Shown: positions 52,190-61,910, counted from the stretch's first letter. The stretch: DNA of 64,000 nucleotides from JACCWP01 sp963801045 (GCA_963801045.1 CAWDDC010000004.1:992001-1056000), one strand, 5' to 3'. A program made the numbers and translations. The notes: generated from the sequence alone by a model not told the origin.

Positions 52190-53199
52190 CCGAACCTCAG
52201 GTCGCGGACGACACCACCGCCCGGACGTCGCGGATCCGGCTCGGTGACACCAACGCGGCCCTGCGCATCGCCGGGCTGGTGCTCGCGCTGGTCGGGCTGT
52301 GCGTGGCCGGCTGGATCAGCAAGCCGGACCAGTTCGCGACCGTCGACAACATGCTGACGATCCTGCGGCTGGCTGCGGTGATCGGCGTCGTGAGCATCGG
52401 CATGACGTTCGTCATCACCGGTGGAGGCATCGACCTGTCGGTCGGCGCGATCGTCGCGCTCTCGTCCGTGTGGTGCACCACGGTTGCCACGCAGGACCTC
52501 GCGACCGACGTGCACTGGGTCGTCATCGTGCTCGCCGCGATCGCGGTCGGCATCGGGTGCGGAGTCGTCAACGGGGTGCTGATCGCGTACGGCAAGGTCG
52601 TGCCGTTCATGACCACGCTGGCGATGCTGGCGGCCGCCCGCGGGCTCGCCGAGATCATGTCCGACCGGCAGACCCAGGTCGTCTCGGTGGCGGGCTTCGC
52701 CGACTTCTTCCGTAGCGAGTTCCTCGGGGTCCCCTTGCTGGTATGCATCTTCGCCCTCGTCGCCGTGGCGGGTTGGGTGCTGCTGAACCGCACCACGTTC
52801 GGCCGGCGCACGCTGGCGATCGGCGGCAACCCCGAGGCCGCCCGGCTGGCCGGGATCAACGTGCAGCGGCACACGCTGATGCTCTACGCGCTGCTCGGGC
52901 TGTGCTGCGGCATCGCGGCGGCGATGCTCGTGGCGCGTACGACCACCGGCACCTCCACGCACGGCACCCTGTACGAGCTGGACGCGATCGCCGCCGTCGT
53001 CATCGGCGGCACCCTGCTCTCCGGTGGCAGAGGCACCGTCACCGGCACCGTCTTCGGCGTCCTGATCTTCACCACGCTGTCGAACCTGTTCGTGCTCAAC
53101 AACCTGTCCACGTCGGCCCAGGCGATCGCCAAGGGAGCGATCATCGTCGGGGCCGTCCTGCTGCAGCAGCAGTTCGCCCGGCGCGGCTCGTCTCCGTAG
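52186..53199 (+). CDS. Sugar ABC transporter permease (RbsC type)
   Basis: A 337-residue permease with eight to ten helices. Typical blocks are GMTFVITGGGIDLSVGAIVALSS, ALGGNPEAARLAG-like AIGGNPEAARLAGINV, and ELDAIAAVVIGGTLLSGGRGTVTG. It homodimerises with the 50678 ATPase. It overlaps that gene by four bases; the binding protein gene follows after 24 bases with a strong AAGGAG site. Confidence 0.95.
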   Translation: MTEPQVADDTTARTSRIRLGDTNAALRIAGLVLALVGLCVAGWISKPDQFATVDNMLTILRLAAVIGVVSIGMTFVITGGGIDLSVGAIVALSSVWCTTVATQDLATDVHWVVIVLAAIAVGIGCGVVNGVLIAYGKVVPFMTTLAMLAAARGLAEIMSDRQTQVVSVAGFADFFRSEFLGVPLLVCIFALVAVAGWVLLNRTTFGRRTLAIGGNPEAARLAGINVQRHTLMLYALLGLCCGIAAAMLVARTTTGTSTHGTLYELDAIAAVVIGGTLLSGGRGTVTGTVFGVLIFTTLSNLFVLNNLSTSAQAIAKGAIIVGAVLLQQQFARRGSSP

Positions 53200-53223
53200 C
53201 CCGCCACCCTCGAAGGAGAAAGC

Positions 53224-54285
53224 ATGACCAGCAACCTGACCGCGGGCCTCGCCCGCCGCCGCTTCCTGCTCGGCGGCGCCGCGCTCGGTGCCGGCGCCGT
53301 CCTCACCGGGTGCACCGGCAACAGCGACGACGGCGATGACACCGAGGCCGTCGTCGGCAGCGGCGGCGAGGGCGACAACGCCGAGTCCGGCCCTGACGTC
53401 ACCATCGGTTTCCTCGCCCCGGCGGCGGACCACGGGTGGATCGCGGCCATCTCCAAGAACGCCACGGCACAGGCCGAGCAGTTCGACGACGTCACGCTCA
53501 ACGCCGCCGAGAGCAGCAACGACGTCAACGTGCAGATCTCGCAGATGGAGACCTTCATCAGCGACGAGGTCGACGTGATCGTGGCCCTGCCCTACGACGG
53601 CAAGTCGCTGACCCAGATCGCTCAGCAGGCGATGGAAGCCGGCATCCCGGTGGTCAACCTCGACCGGGTCTTCGCCTCCTCCCTGGCCTACCGCACCTAC
53701 ATCGGCGGCGACAACTACGGCATGGGGGTCGCGGCGGGCAACTACATCGGCGGACGCCTCGCCGACGCCGACTCGCCGGTGATCGCCGAGATCCAGGGCA
53801 TCGCCGCGCTGCCGCTCACCCAGGACCGCAGCCGGGGGTTCAAGGACGCCCTGGCCACCCACGGTCTCGAGGTCACCAACCAGGTCTCCGCGGAGTTCAC
53901 CTCCGAGAGCGGCGAGGAGGTGACGTCTAACCTGCTCCAGGCGGCACCGCAGATCGACGCGATCTGGAACCACGACGACGACCAGGGCATCGGCGTGCTG
54001 GCTGCGATCGCCAACGCCGGTCGGGACGAGTTCTTCCTCGTCGGTGGCGCCGGGTCGACGAACATGATGAACGAGATCAAGAACGGCGACTCGGTCGTCG
54101 AGGCGACCGTCACGTACTCGCCGTCCATGGCCTCGTCGGCCATCATGCTCGGCCGGTTGATCGCGCAGGGCAAGAAGATGTCGGACCTGGTCGAGAACGA
54201 GGTGCCGGCGTCGATCACCCTCGCGTCGGCGACGGTGACAGCCGACAACGTGGACGAGTACCTCCCGCTCGGCTTCGAGTCCTGA
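53224..54285 (+). CDS. Sugar ABC transporter substrate-binding lipoprotein (ribose type)
   Basis: A 353-residue binding protein with a twin-arginine-like signal (RRRFLLGG), a lipobox LTGC, an acidic linker and then a periplasmic-binding-protein fold (TIGFLAPAADHGWIAAISKNA, DEVDVIVALPYDGKSL, GIPVVNLDRVF, AIWNHDDDQGIGVLAAIANAG). It belongs to the ribose/xylose/inositol-type group (family 4). The ligand is not deducible, though the downstream dehydrogenase and isomerase favour a cyclitol or uncommon sugar. Confidence 0.93.
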   Translation: MTSNLTAGLARRRFLLGGAALGAGAVLTGCTGNSDDGDDTEAVVGSGGEGDNAESGPDVTIGFLAPAADHGWIAAISKNATAQAEQFDDVTLNAAESSNDVNVQISQMETFISDEVDVIVALPYDGKSLTQIAQQAMEAGIPVVNLDRVFASSLAYRTYIGGDNYGMGVAAGNYIGGRLADADSPVIAEIQGIAALPLTQDRSRGFKDALATHGLEVTNQVSAEFTSESGEEVTSNLLQAAPQIDAIWNHDDDQGIGVLAAIANAGRDEFFLVGGAGSTNMMNEIKNGDSVVEATVTYSPSMASSAIMLGRLIAQGKKMSDLVENEVPASITLASATVTADNVDEYLPLGFES

Positions 54286-54306
54286 GCCGGGTGGGGAGTC
54301 TCCGCG

Positions 54307-55485
54307 ATGACCGAGCAGGAGCCGACGCTGGGCGTCGGGATGGTGGGATCCGCGTTCATGGGTGCCGCCCACTCGCACGCCTGGCGTAGCGCAGGTCGCT
54401 TCTTCGACCTGCCACTGATGCCGCGCATGGCCGTGGTGTGCGGGCGGGACCCGGAGCGAACAGCAGCGGCGGCGCGCCGGCTCGGCTGGGAGTCGGCCAG
54501 CACGGACTGGAAGGAGCTGCTGCGTCGCGACGACGTCGACCTCGTCGACGTCTGCACGCCCGGCGACAGCCACGCCGAGATCGCGATCGCCGCACTCGAC
54601 GCCGGCAAGCACGTGCTGTGCGAGAAGCCGTTGGCCAACACCGTCGCAGAGGCCGAGGCGATGACCGCCGCCGCCGAGCGCGCGGCAGGGCACGGCGTCC
54701 GCTCGATGGTCGGCTTCACCTACCGCCGGGTGCCGGCGATCGGCCTGGCCCGTCGGCTGGTGCAGCAGGGACGGATCGGCGACATCCGGCACGTGCGGGT
54801 GCAGTACCTGCAGGACTGGCTGGTCGACCCCGACGTCCCGCTGATGTGGCGGCTGCAGAAGGACAAGGCCGGCTCGGGGGCGCTCGGAGACATCGGCGCG
54901 CACGCGATCGACCTCGCCCAGCACGTCACCGGTCTCAAGGTCGACTCGGTCAGTGCCGCGCTGGAGACCTTCGTACGGGAGCGGCCGTTGCCGGACCAGG
55001 CGTCCGGGCTGTCCGGCACGGCATCCGGCGATGCGGAGCGCGGCGCCGTGACCGTCGACGACGCGGCCGTGTTCATCGCCCGGATGGGCGGTGCCCTAGG
55101 CAGCTTCGAGGCCACCCGGTTCGCCAACGGTCGCAAGAATGCGCTGCGGCTCGAGGTCAACGGCAGCCTGGGCAGCCTCGCCTTCGACTTCGAGTCGATG
55201 AACGAGCTGTCCTTCCACGACGGCACCGAGGACGCCGCCGTCGGGGGATTCCGCCGGATCTACGTGACCGAGGCCGAGCACCCGTACATCGCTGCGTGGT
55301 GGCCACCGGGCCACGGGCTGGGGTACGAGCACGGCTTCACCCACCAGGTCGTCGACCTCGTCAACGACATCGCGGCCGGGCGCGACCCGTCGCCGTCGTT
55401 CGCCGAGGGACTGCAGGTGCAGCGGGTGCTCGCCGCCATCGAGGACAGCGCCCGCGCGGGCAGCTGGTCCACCATCGACTCCTGA
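54307..55485 (+). CDS. Gfo/Idh/MocA family oxidoreductase
   Basis: A 392-residue NAD(P)-dependent dehydrogenase. The Rossmann start is GVGMVGSAFMGAAHSHAW and the catalytic EKP motif is in LCEKPLANTV. Further conserved: GSGALGDIGAHAIDLAQHVTG, in which the His is part of the active site. Members oxidise sugars or inositols or make 3-keto derivatives. It follows the binding protein by 21 bases and is clearly part of the operon. Confidence 0.93.
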   Translation: MTEQEPTLGVGMVGSAFMGAAHSHAWRSAGRFFDLPLMPRMAVVCGRDPERTAAAARRLGWESASTDWKELLRRDDVDLVDVCTPGDSHAEIAIAALDAGKHVLCEKPLANTVAEAEAMTAAAERAAGHGVRSMVGFTYRRVPAIGLARRLVQQGRIGDIRHVRVQYLQDWLVDPDVPLMWRLQKDKAGSGALGDIGAHAIDLAQHVTGLKVDSVSAALETFVRERPLPDQASGLSGTASGDAERGAVTVDDAAVFIARMGGALGSFEATRFANGRKNALRLEVNGSLGSLAFDFESMNELSFHDGTEDAAVGGFRRIYVTEAEHPYIAAWWPPGHGLGYEHGFTHQVVDLVNDIAAGRDPSPSFAEGLQVQRVLAAIEDSARAGSWSTIDS

Positions 55486-55511
55486 CCGAACCTGCCGAGG
55501 AAGGAACCCGG

Positions 55512-56519
55512 ATGCCTCGTCCTGTCACCTTGTTCACCGGCCAGTGGGCCGACCTGCCGTTCGAGCAGATGTGCGCGCTCGCGTCCGACTGGGGTTACGA
55601 CGGACTCGAGATCGCCTGCTGGGGCGACCATCTCGACGTGTGGCAGGCCGCCGACGACGACGCGTACGTGCAAGGCAAGCTCGACCTGCTCGAGCGACAC
55701 GGCCTGCAGCTGTTCGCGATCAGCAACCACCTCAAGGGCCAGGCGGTCTGCGACGACCCGATCGACGAGCGGCACGAGGCGATCCTGCCGGCGAGGATCT
55801 GGGGTGACGGCGACCCCGAGGGCGTGCGTGGGCGCGCGGCCGAGGAGATGAAGATGACGGCCCGCGCCGCCCGCCGGCTCGGGGTGGACACGGTGGTCGG
55901 CTTCACCGGCTCGTCGGTGTGGAAGTACGTCGCGATGTTCCCGCCGGCCTCGGAGCAGATGGTCGATGCGGGCTACCAGGACTTCGCCGACCGGTGGAAC
56001 CCGATCCTCGACGTGTTCGACGCCGAGGGGGTCCGGTTCGCCCACGAGGTGCACCCCAGCGAGATCGCCTACGACTACTGGACGACGGTACGCGCGCTGG
56101 AGGCGATCGAGCACCGGCCGGCCTTCGGGCTCAACTGGGACCCCAGCCACTTCGTCTGGCAGGACCTCGACCCGGTCGGCTTCCTGTGGGACTTCCGGGA
56201 CCGCATCTACCACGTCGACTGCAAGGACGCCAAGCGCCAGGTCGGCAACGGGCGCAACGGCCGGCTGGGTTCGCACCTGCCCTGGGCGGATCCGCGCCGC
56301 GGCTGGGACTTCGTGTCGACCGGCCACGGCGACGTGCCCTGGGAGGCATGCTTCCGGATGCTCAACACGATCGGGTACGCCGGGCCGATCTCGGTCGAGT
56401 GGGAGGACGCGGGCATGGACCGGCTGGTCGGGGCCCCCGAGGCCCTGGAGTTCGTCCGCCGGCTGGCCTTCGACGCGCCCACCGCGGCCTTCGACGCGGC
56501 GTTCAGCACCGACTCCTGA
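55512..56519 (+). CDS. Sugar phosphate isomerase/epimerase (xylose isomerase-like TIM barrel)
   Basis: A 335-residue AP-endonuclease-2/IolE-like barrel. Metal ligands are suggested by FAHEVHPSEIAYD, GLNWDPSHFVWQ, YHVDCKDAK and SVEWEDAG. It has STGHGDVPWE near the end. ATG at 55512 after GAGGAAGGAA. It is the last gene of the ROK-ABC-oxidoreductase unit; paired with the Gfo/Idh enzyme it could process a 3-keto sugar or inosose. Confidence 0.92.
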   Translation: MPRPVTLFTGQWADLPFEQMCALASDWGYDGLEIACWGDHLDVWQAADDDAYVQGKLDLLERHGLQLFAISNHLKGQAVCDDPIDERHEAILPARIWGDGDPEGVRGRAAEEMKMTARAARRLGVDTVVGFTGSSVWKYVAMFPPASEQMVDAGYQDFADRWNPILDVFDAEGVRFAHEVHPSEIAYDYWTTVRALEAIEHRPAFGLNWDPSHFVWQDLDPVGFLWDFRDRIYHVDCKDAKRQVGNGRNGRLGSHLPWADPRRGWDFVSTGHGDVPWEACFRMLNTIGYAGPISVEWEDAGMDRLVGAPEALEFVRRLAFDAPTAAFDAAFSTDS

Positions 56520-56549
56520 ATGCCCCGGGTGGGCGCCAGACGAGGGCGG

Positions 56550-56555
56550 TAGCCT
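56550..56555 (+). promoter_or_regulatory. -10 element of leaderless degV
   Basis: TAGCCT is followed by seven bases and the ATG at 56563. Confidence 0.5.
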
Positions 56556-56562
56556 GCGCGCC

Positions 56563-57411
56563 ATGCCGGGCCGGGTCGTGATCGTCACCGACTCCACGGC
56601 CTCTCTCCCCGACGACCTCGCGCGCTCGCACGGCATCGTCGTGGTGCCGTTGCACGTCGTCGTCGGTGCGGAGGAGCTGGAGGAAGGCCCCGAGGCGTCC
56701 CAGCGCACCGTCGCCGACGCGCTGCGTGCATTTCACCCGGTGTCCACGTCGCGGCCCGCACCGGAGACGTTCGCCGCGGTCTACCAGTCGGCTGCTGCCG
56801 ACGGTGCGACGGGCGTCGTGTCGGTGCACCTGTCGGCCGAGGTGTCGGGCACGTACGACTCCGCGGTGCTCGGCGCCGAACAGGTCGACCTGCCGGTCAC
56901 GGTGGTCGACAGCCGCCAGGTCGGGCTCGCCACCGGGTTCGCCGCGGTGTCGGCGGCCGAGGCCGCCGCGCAGGGCGCTGACCCCGAGCAGGCGGCGGCC
57001 GCGGCCCGGGTGCGGGCGGAGGCGGCCACGTCGTACTTCTACGTCGACACCCTCGAGCACCTGCGCCGCGGCGGCCGGATCGGGGCAGCCGCGGCGCTGC
57101 TGGGTGCGGCGCTGGCGGTGAAGCCGCTGCTGACCGTCGCCGACGGCAAGGTCGAGCCGCTGGAGAAGGTACGCACCGCGGCGAAGGCACTGGCCCGGAT
57201 CGAGGAGCTCGCCTGCCAGGCCGCCGGCGACGGAGTCGTCGACGTCGCCGTCCAGCACCTCGGAGCGGAGGAGCGGGCGCAGGCCCTGGCCGACCGGCTG
57301 CGCGAACGGCTGCCGAAGGCGGCCGACGTGCTGCTGCGCGAGGTCAGCGCGGTGATCGGTGCCCACGTGGGTCCCGGGATGGTCGCCGTCACGGTGGCAC
57401 CCCGCACCTGA
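56563..57411 (+). CDS. DegV family protein (fatty-acid binding)
   Basis: A 282-residue DegV/FakB-type protein. TDSTASLPDDLARSHGI at the start and SRQVGLATGFAAVSAAE in the middle are the family marks; HLRRGGRIGAAAALLGAALAVKPLL forms the lipid-binding cap region. Such proteins bind fatty acids for a FakA kinase, but no FakA is in view. It precedes comEA by 96 bases. Confidence 0.92.
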   Translation: MPGRVVIVTDSTASLPDDLARSHGIVVVPLHVVVGAEELEEGPEASQRTVADALRAFHPVSTSRPAPETFAAVYQSAAADGATGVVSVHLSAEVSGTYDSAVLGAEQVDLPVTVVDSRQVGLATGFAAVSAAEAAAQGADPEQAAAAARVRAEAATSYFYVDTLEHLRRGGRIGAAAALLGAALAVKPLLTVADGKVEPLEKVRTAAKALARIEELACQAAGDGVVDVAVQHLGAEERAQALADRLRERLPKAADVLLREVSAVIGAHVGPGMVAVTVAPRT

Positions 57412-57495
57412 GCGGCTGCTGTCCACAGCCGGCCGCGCCGGGACCGCCGTCCACAGCCCGCGGTGCGAGGGCCGCCGCCCCGGTGCCCGCGCGCC

Positions 57496-57501
57496 TAGCG
57501 T
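57496..57501 (+). promoter_or_regulatory. -10 element of leaderless comEA
   Basis: TAGCGT is followed by six bases and the ATG at 57508. Confidence 0.5.
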
Positions 57502-57507
57502 CTCGAC

Positions 57508-58458
57508 ATGCCCAGCCTTTCCCGGCGTGCGGAGCGGGACGAGCAGGCGACCGCGCGGCGGCGCCTCGACCTGCTCGCCGACCAGATCGCCGCCCACCAG
57601 CAGCCCGCCGTCGCGGGCCCGTCGGCCGAGCCCGACGCCGACCTCGACGCGGCGGGTCCTGCCACCGCGCCCGACGGCGCGCGGCACCGGGCGCCGGCGT
57701 TGTCCGCCCGTCGCCGGGCAGGTGCTGCGGTCGGCGACCTGCTGCCGGCTCCCGCGCAACGGCTGCGCGCCGAGCGCGGCGTGAGCGGGCAGCACGTCGC
57801 CGTCGTCGCCCTGGTGCTCGCCGCGCTGGTGGCGGTCGGCGCGTGGTGGGTGCTCGCCGGGCGTCCTGGTCCCCCACAAGCCGTCGCACCCACCGTGGCC
57901 ACACACACGGACGGTGCCGACACTGCCGGCGGCGCGGTCCCGGCGGGCGACGTCGCCGGCACCGACCCGGCGACGACGCCGGGCCCGACCGGCGCCGAAC
58001 CGGAGGGCACCGTGGTGGTCGACGTGGTGGTCGACGTGGCCGGCAAGGTGCGGTCGCCGGGGCTGGTCACGCTGCCTGCCGGGTCCCGGGTGGCCGATGC
58101 GCTGAAGTCCGCCGGTGGGCCGCGGCCCGGCGTCGACCTCACCACGTTGAACCTGGCGCGGCCGCTGGTCGACGGAGAGCAGATCCTGGTGGGGGTGCAG
58201 CCGGCCGACTGGCCGGCGTCGCCGACCGTGCCAGGGGCGACGGTGCCGGGCGCCACGCCCGGCGGCACGCTCGTGGACCTGAACACCGCCACTCTCGAAC
58301 AGCTCGACACGCTTCCCGGCATCGGGCCGGTGACCGGTCAGGCGATCCTCGACTGGCGCATCGAGCACGGGTCGTTCACCAGCGTCGACGAGCTGCTCGA
58401 GGTCGACGGCATCGGCGACGCCACTCTCGCCGACGTCCGTGACCTGGTGACGGTGTGA
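57508..58458 (+). CDS. comEA: ComEA-like helix-hairpin-helix DNA-binding protein
   Basis: A 316-residue membrane-anchored protein. It has a 95-residue cytoplasmic start, one helix (VAVVALVLAALVAVGAWWVLAG), a Thr/Pro/Gly linker, an SLBB domain (VVDVAGKVRSPGLVTLPAGSRVADAL) and a C-terminal pair of helix-hairpin-helix motifs (LNTATLEQLDTLPGIGPVTGQAIL...VDGIGDATLADV). This is the DNA receptor layout of competence systems. comEC follows after four bases. Type IV pilus genes are not in view, so natural transformation is unproven. Confidence 0.93.
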   Translation: MPSLSRRAERDEQATARRRLDLLADQIAAHQQPAVAGPSAEPDADLDAAGPATAPDGARHRAPALSARRRAGAAVGDLLPAPAQRLRAERGVSGQHVAVVALVLAALVAVGAWWVLAGRPGPPQAVAPTVATHTDGADTAGGAVPAGDVAGTDPATTPGPTGAEPEGTVVVDVVVDVAGKVRSPGLVTLPAGSRVADALKSAGGPRPGVDLTTLNLARPLVDGEQILVGVQPADWPASPTVPGATVPGATPGGTLVDLNTATLEQLDTLPGIGPVTGQAILDWRIEHGSFTSVDELLEVDGIGDATLADVRDLVTV

Positions 58459-58462
58459 CGGC

Positions 58463-60835
58463 GTGCCGGAGGCGACGCCCGGCGCGCGCCCGCGCGCCGA
58501 CCGCCGGCGCGCCCGCGACGTGGAGCCGGCTGACGCGGACGCCGACGAGGGCCCGCGCGCCGACGCGAGGCTGGTGGCGCCTGCGGTGGCCGCCTGGGCG
58601 GCGGCTGCAGTGGCGGTCGGGAGTCCCGCCTGGGCGGGCCTGACCGCCGGACTGCTGCTGGTCGGGGGCGGGCTCGTCGCGCGGGCCCGGCACCGGCCCT
58701 CGGCGCTGGTGCTGCTCGCCGCGGGTGCTGCCGGCCTGCTTGCGGCGCTCCGGGTGGTGCAGGTCGGTGCCGGTCCCGTGCCCGACCTGGCCGAGCAGCA
58801 CGCGGTGGTCGAGGCGACCGTCGTGGTCACCGGCGACCCGCGCACGGTGACGGGCGGCTTCGCCGACAGCGACGTGGTCGAGGCGTCGGTGCGGGAGGTG
58901 ACCGGGCGGGGGGTGCACACCGACGTGCGCTCGCCGGTGCTGCTGATGGCAGGGTCCGGTGAGCTCGCCGCTGTCGAGCTGGGGAGTCGGCTGCGTCTGG
59001 TCGGCCGCCTGGTGCCGGCTGACGACGCCGACCTGGCCGGGCTGCTGCAGGTGCATCGGCTGGAGGCCACCGAGGCCTCGCCCGCCTGGTGGTGGACAGC
59101 CGCCGACGGTGTGCGCAGCGGGGTGCGCGACTCCGTGGCCTGGGCGGGGGAGCCGGGCGCGTTGGTGCCGGCGCTGGTCACCGGTGACGACCGGGCGCTG
59201 CCGAGCGACCTGGCCGACGACTTCCGTACCACGGGGCTCACCCACCTGCTGGCGGTGTCCGGGACCAACCTCACGCTGGTTCTCGGTGCGGTGCTGGGCA
59301 TCGCCCGTGCGCTCGGGGCCCGCGGCCGGGTGCTCAGCGCGGTGGGCGTGCTCGGCGCGGCCGGCTTCGTGCTGCTGGCCCGGCCCGACCCCAGTGTCCT
59401 GCGGGCGGCCGCGATGGGTCTTGTCGCGCTCGCCGGCCTGACCGCCGGTGACCGCCGTCGGGGGCTGCGGTCGCTGTGCGTCGCGGTGCTCGTGCTGGTG
59501 CTGCTCGACCCGTGGCTGGCCCGCTCGGCCGGCTTCCTGCTCTCGGCGCTGGCGACGGGCGCGATCCTGGTGCTCGGGCCGCCGTGGCGAGACGCCCTCA
59601 GCCGCTGGCTGCCGCGCTGGGCCGCCGAGGCGCTCGCGGTGCCGCTGGCCGCGCAGGTCGTGTGCACGCCCGTCGTGGCCGGGCTGTCCGACCGGGTGTC
59701 GGTGGTGGCCGTGGCCGCCAACGTGCTGGTCGCGCCAGCGGTGGGCCCAGCTACCGTCCTCGGCCTGCTCGCCGGGCTGGTGACGGTGGTCTCCGAGTCC
59801 GTGGGCCGGCTGGCGGGCGCGGCCGCGGTCGTCCCCGGCTGGTGGATCGTCGCGGTCGGACGTCACGCGGCGGGGCTGCCGGGCGCCGACGTCGGGTGGG
59901 GGTCCTCGCTGCCCGCGCTCGCTGGCCTGACCGTGCTCTGCGTCGGGGTGGTCACGGGTACGCCGTGGGTGCTGCGGCGCCGGTGGGCGACGTGCGGCTG
60001 TGCCGGCCTGCTGATCGTGGCGGTACTGCAACCGCTGCCGACACCGGGCTGGCCGCCGGACGGGTGGGTGCTGGTCGCCTGCGACGTCGGCCAGGGCGAC
60101 GGGCTGGTCCTGTCGGCCGGCGCGGGAGCAGCCGTCGTCGTCGACGCCGGGCCCGACCCGGCGGCGATGAGCCACTGTCTCGACCGGCTGGGGGTGCGGT
60201 CGGTGGCTGCCGTCGTGCTGACCCACCTGCACGCCGACCACGTCGACGGTCTCGCCGGGGTCCTCGGTGCGGTGCCGGTGGGTGAGGTCGAGGTGGGGCC
60301 GGTCCGGTCGCCGCCGCGGGCGTGGGCAGACGTGCAGCGACTCGCGGCCGAGGCCGGGGTGCCCGTGCGTACGGTCAGTGCGGGCGAGCGCGCCGGCAGC
60401 GGCGACCTCGGCTGGCAGGTGCTGTGGCCGCCGGCCTCCACACCCGCCACCCTCGCCGACGACAGCGCGGAGGGCTCGGCGCTCAACGACGCCAGCCTGG
60501 TGCTGGTGGTGGAGACCCGCGGCGTGCGGGTGCTGCTCACCGGCGACGTGGAGCCTCCGACCCAGCTGGCGCTGCAGCGGGCGGGGCTGGTCCCGGACGT
60601 CGACGTCCTGAAGGTGCCACACCACGGCAGCGCTTCCCAGGACCCCGGTTTCCTGGCCGCGGCCGATCCCGAGCTCGCGGTGGTCAGCGTCGGCGCGGAC
60701 AACGACTACGGGCACCCGGACCCGTACCTGCTGACGGCGCTGGCCGACCAGGGAGCCGACGTGGCCCGGACCGACGAGGACGGCGACGTCGCGGTGCTGC
60801 TCGACGACGGCGAGCTGGCGGTCGTGACCCGATGA
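58463..60835 (+). CDS. comEC: ComEC/Rec2 DNA-uptake channel
   Basis: A 790-residue protein. An N-terminal soluble/OB-like part is followed by the competence domain with many helices (TGLTHLLAVSGTNLTLVLG is the family hallmark). The C-terminal metallo-beta-lactamase-like nuclease domain has LTHLHADHVDG and VPHHGS. GTG at 58463. It follows comEA by four bases and precedes holA by 34. Confidence 0.93.
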   Translation: MPEATPGARPRADRRRARDVEPADADADEGPRADARLVAPAVAAWAAAAVAVGSPAWAGLTAGLLLVGGGLVARARHRPSALVLLAAGAAGLLAALRVVQVGAGPVPDLAEQHAVVEATVVVTGDPRTVTGGFADSDVVEASVREVTGRGVHTDVRSPVLLMAGSGELAAVELGSRLRLVGRLVPADDADLAGLLQVHRLEATEASPAWWWTAADGVRSGVRDSVAWAGEPGALVPALVTGDDRALPSDLADDFRTTGLTHLLAVSGTNLTLVLGAVLGIARALGARGRVLSAVGVLGAAGFVLLARPDPSVLRAAAMGLVALAGLTAGDRRRGLRSLCVAVLVLVLLDPWLARSAGFLLSALATGAILVLGPPWRDALSRWLPRWAAEALAVPLAAQVVCTPVVAGLSDRVSVVAVAANVLVAPAVGPATVLGLLAGLVTVVSESVGRLAGAAAVVPGWWIVAVGRHAAGLPGADVGWGSSLPALAGLTVLCVGVVTGTPWVLRRRWATCGCAGLLIVAVLQPLPTPGWPPDGWVLVACDVGQGDGLVLSAGAGAAVVVDAGPDPAAMSHCLDRLGVRSVAAVVLTHLHADHVDGLAGVLGAVPVGEVEVGPVRSPPRAWADVQRLAAEAGVPVRTVSAGERAGSGDLGWQVLWPPASTPATLADDSAEGSALNDASLVLVVETRGVRVLLTGDVEPPTQLALQRAGLVPDVDVLKVPHHGSASQDPGFLAAADPELAVVSVGADNDYGHPDPYLLTALADQGADVARTDEDGDVAVLLDDGELAVVTR

Positions 60836-60856
60836 CCGGGTGGGGGCGGCCGGTGC

Positions 60857-60862
60857 CACACT
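60857..60862 (+). promoter_or_regulatory. Possible -10 of holA
   Basis: CACACT, a weaker match to TANNNT, lies seven bases before ATG 60870, consistent with leaderless initiation. Confidence 0.3.
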
Positions 60863-60869
60863 GACCGCG

Positions 60870-61865
60870 ATGGCTGCCAGGTCCCCTCGCGTGCTCGGCG
60901 CGGTCGTGCTCGTGACCGGCTCGGCCGAGTTCCTCGCCGAGCGGGTGATCGGCCAGGCCCGCGAGGCATTGCTCGACGACGACCCGTCGGCCGACGTCAC
61001 GGAGGTCGACGGGGGAGAGCTCGACCTGGGCGCGTTCGCCGAGATGACCAGCCCGTCGTTGTTCGCCGTCAGCCGCGGTGTCGTGGTGCGTGCGGTCGAC
61101 CTGCTGCCCGACGCCATGCACGGCCCGTTGCTCGACTACGTGGCCGCCCCCTCCGCCGAGATCGCGCTGGTGCTCGTGCATCCCGGCGGACAGCGTGGCC
61201 GCGGGCTGCTGGACAAGCTGCGCACGGCGGGGGCGCGCGAGGTCAAGGCGGACCCGCCGAAGCCCTGGCAGCTCGGGCAATGGGCCACGGCGGAGGCCCG
61301 CCGGCTCGGCACCGCCCTCGACGACGACGCCGCCGACGCGTTGGTGCTCGCGGTCGGGGCCGACCTCCGCTCGCTCGCGTCGGCGCTCGAGCAGATGGTC
61401 ACCGACAACCCCGGCCAGCGGCTCGACGCCGCGCTGGTGCGCGCGTCGTTCGAGGGCCGCGCCGAGGTCAAGAGCTTCGACATCGCCGACCGCGCGGTCG
61501 CGGGCGACGCGGCGGGCGCGCTGGAGCTGCTGCGCTGGGCGCTCGGTCAACGGGTGCCGCTGGTGCTGGTCACGGCGGCGTTCGCCGTGACCCTGCGGCG
61601 GCTGGTCCGGCTCAGCTTCGCGCCGCGCGGGCTGCGCGACGCCGACCTGGCCCGCGAGGTCGGCTGCAGCCCCTACCAGCTGAAGCGGCTGCGGGGTCAG
61701 ACCCGTGGCTGGGACCCGTCCGGCTGGGCCCGGGCGATGGACGCAGTGGCCGACGCCGACGCCGCCGTCAAGGGCGCCGAGGCCGACGGCGGGCACGCGC
61801 TGGAGCGGATGGTGCTGGCCGTGGTCGACGCCGGCCCGTCCGGCCGGGTCACCTCACCCGCCTGA
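60870..61865 (+). CDS. holA: DNA polymerase III subunit delta
   Basis: A 331-residue clamp-loader subunit. GAVVLVTGSAEFLAERVI at the start, VVRAVDLLPDAM, and the C-terminal LKRLRGQTRGWDPSGWARAM correspond to the HolA family. The position between comEC and rpsT is universal in actinobacteria. The ATG at 60870 is used; an upstream GTG at 60840 overlaps the comEC end region and lacks a ribosome site. Confidence 0.93.
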   Translation: MAARSPRVLGAVVLVTGSAEFLAERVIGQAREALLDDDPSADVTEVDGGELDLGAFAEMTSPSLFAVSRGVVVRAVDLLPDAMHGPLLDYVAAPSAEIALVLVHPGGQRGRGLLDKLRTAGAREVKADPPKPWQLGQWATAEARRLGTALDDDAADALVLAVGADLRSLASALEQMVTDNPGQRLDAALVRASFEGRAEVKSFDIADRAVAGDAAGALELLRWALGQRVPLVLVTAAFAVTLRRLVRLSFAPRGLRDADLAREVGCSPYQLKRLRGQTRGWDPSGWARAMDAVADADAAVKGAEADGGHALERMVLAVVDAGPSGRVTSPA

Positions 61866-61910
61866 GCCCCCGCCGCCCAGCACCCCGCTGCAGTGCCGCG
61901 GACATGACGA

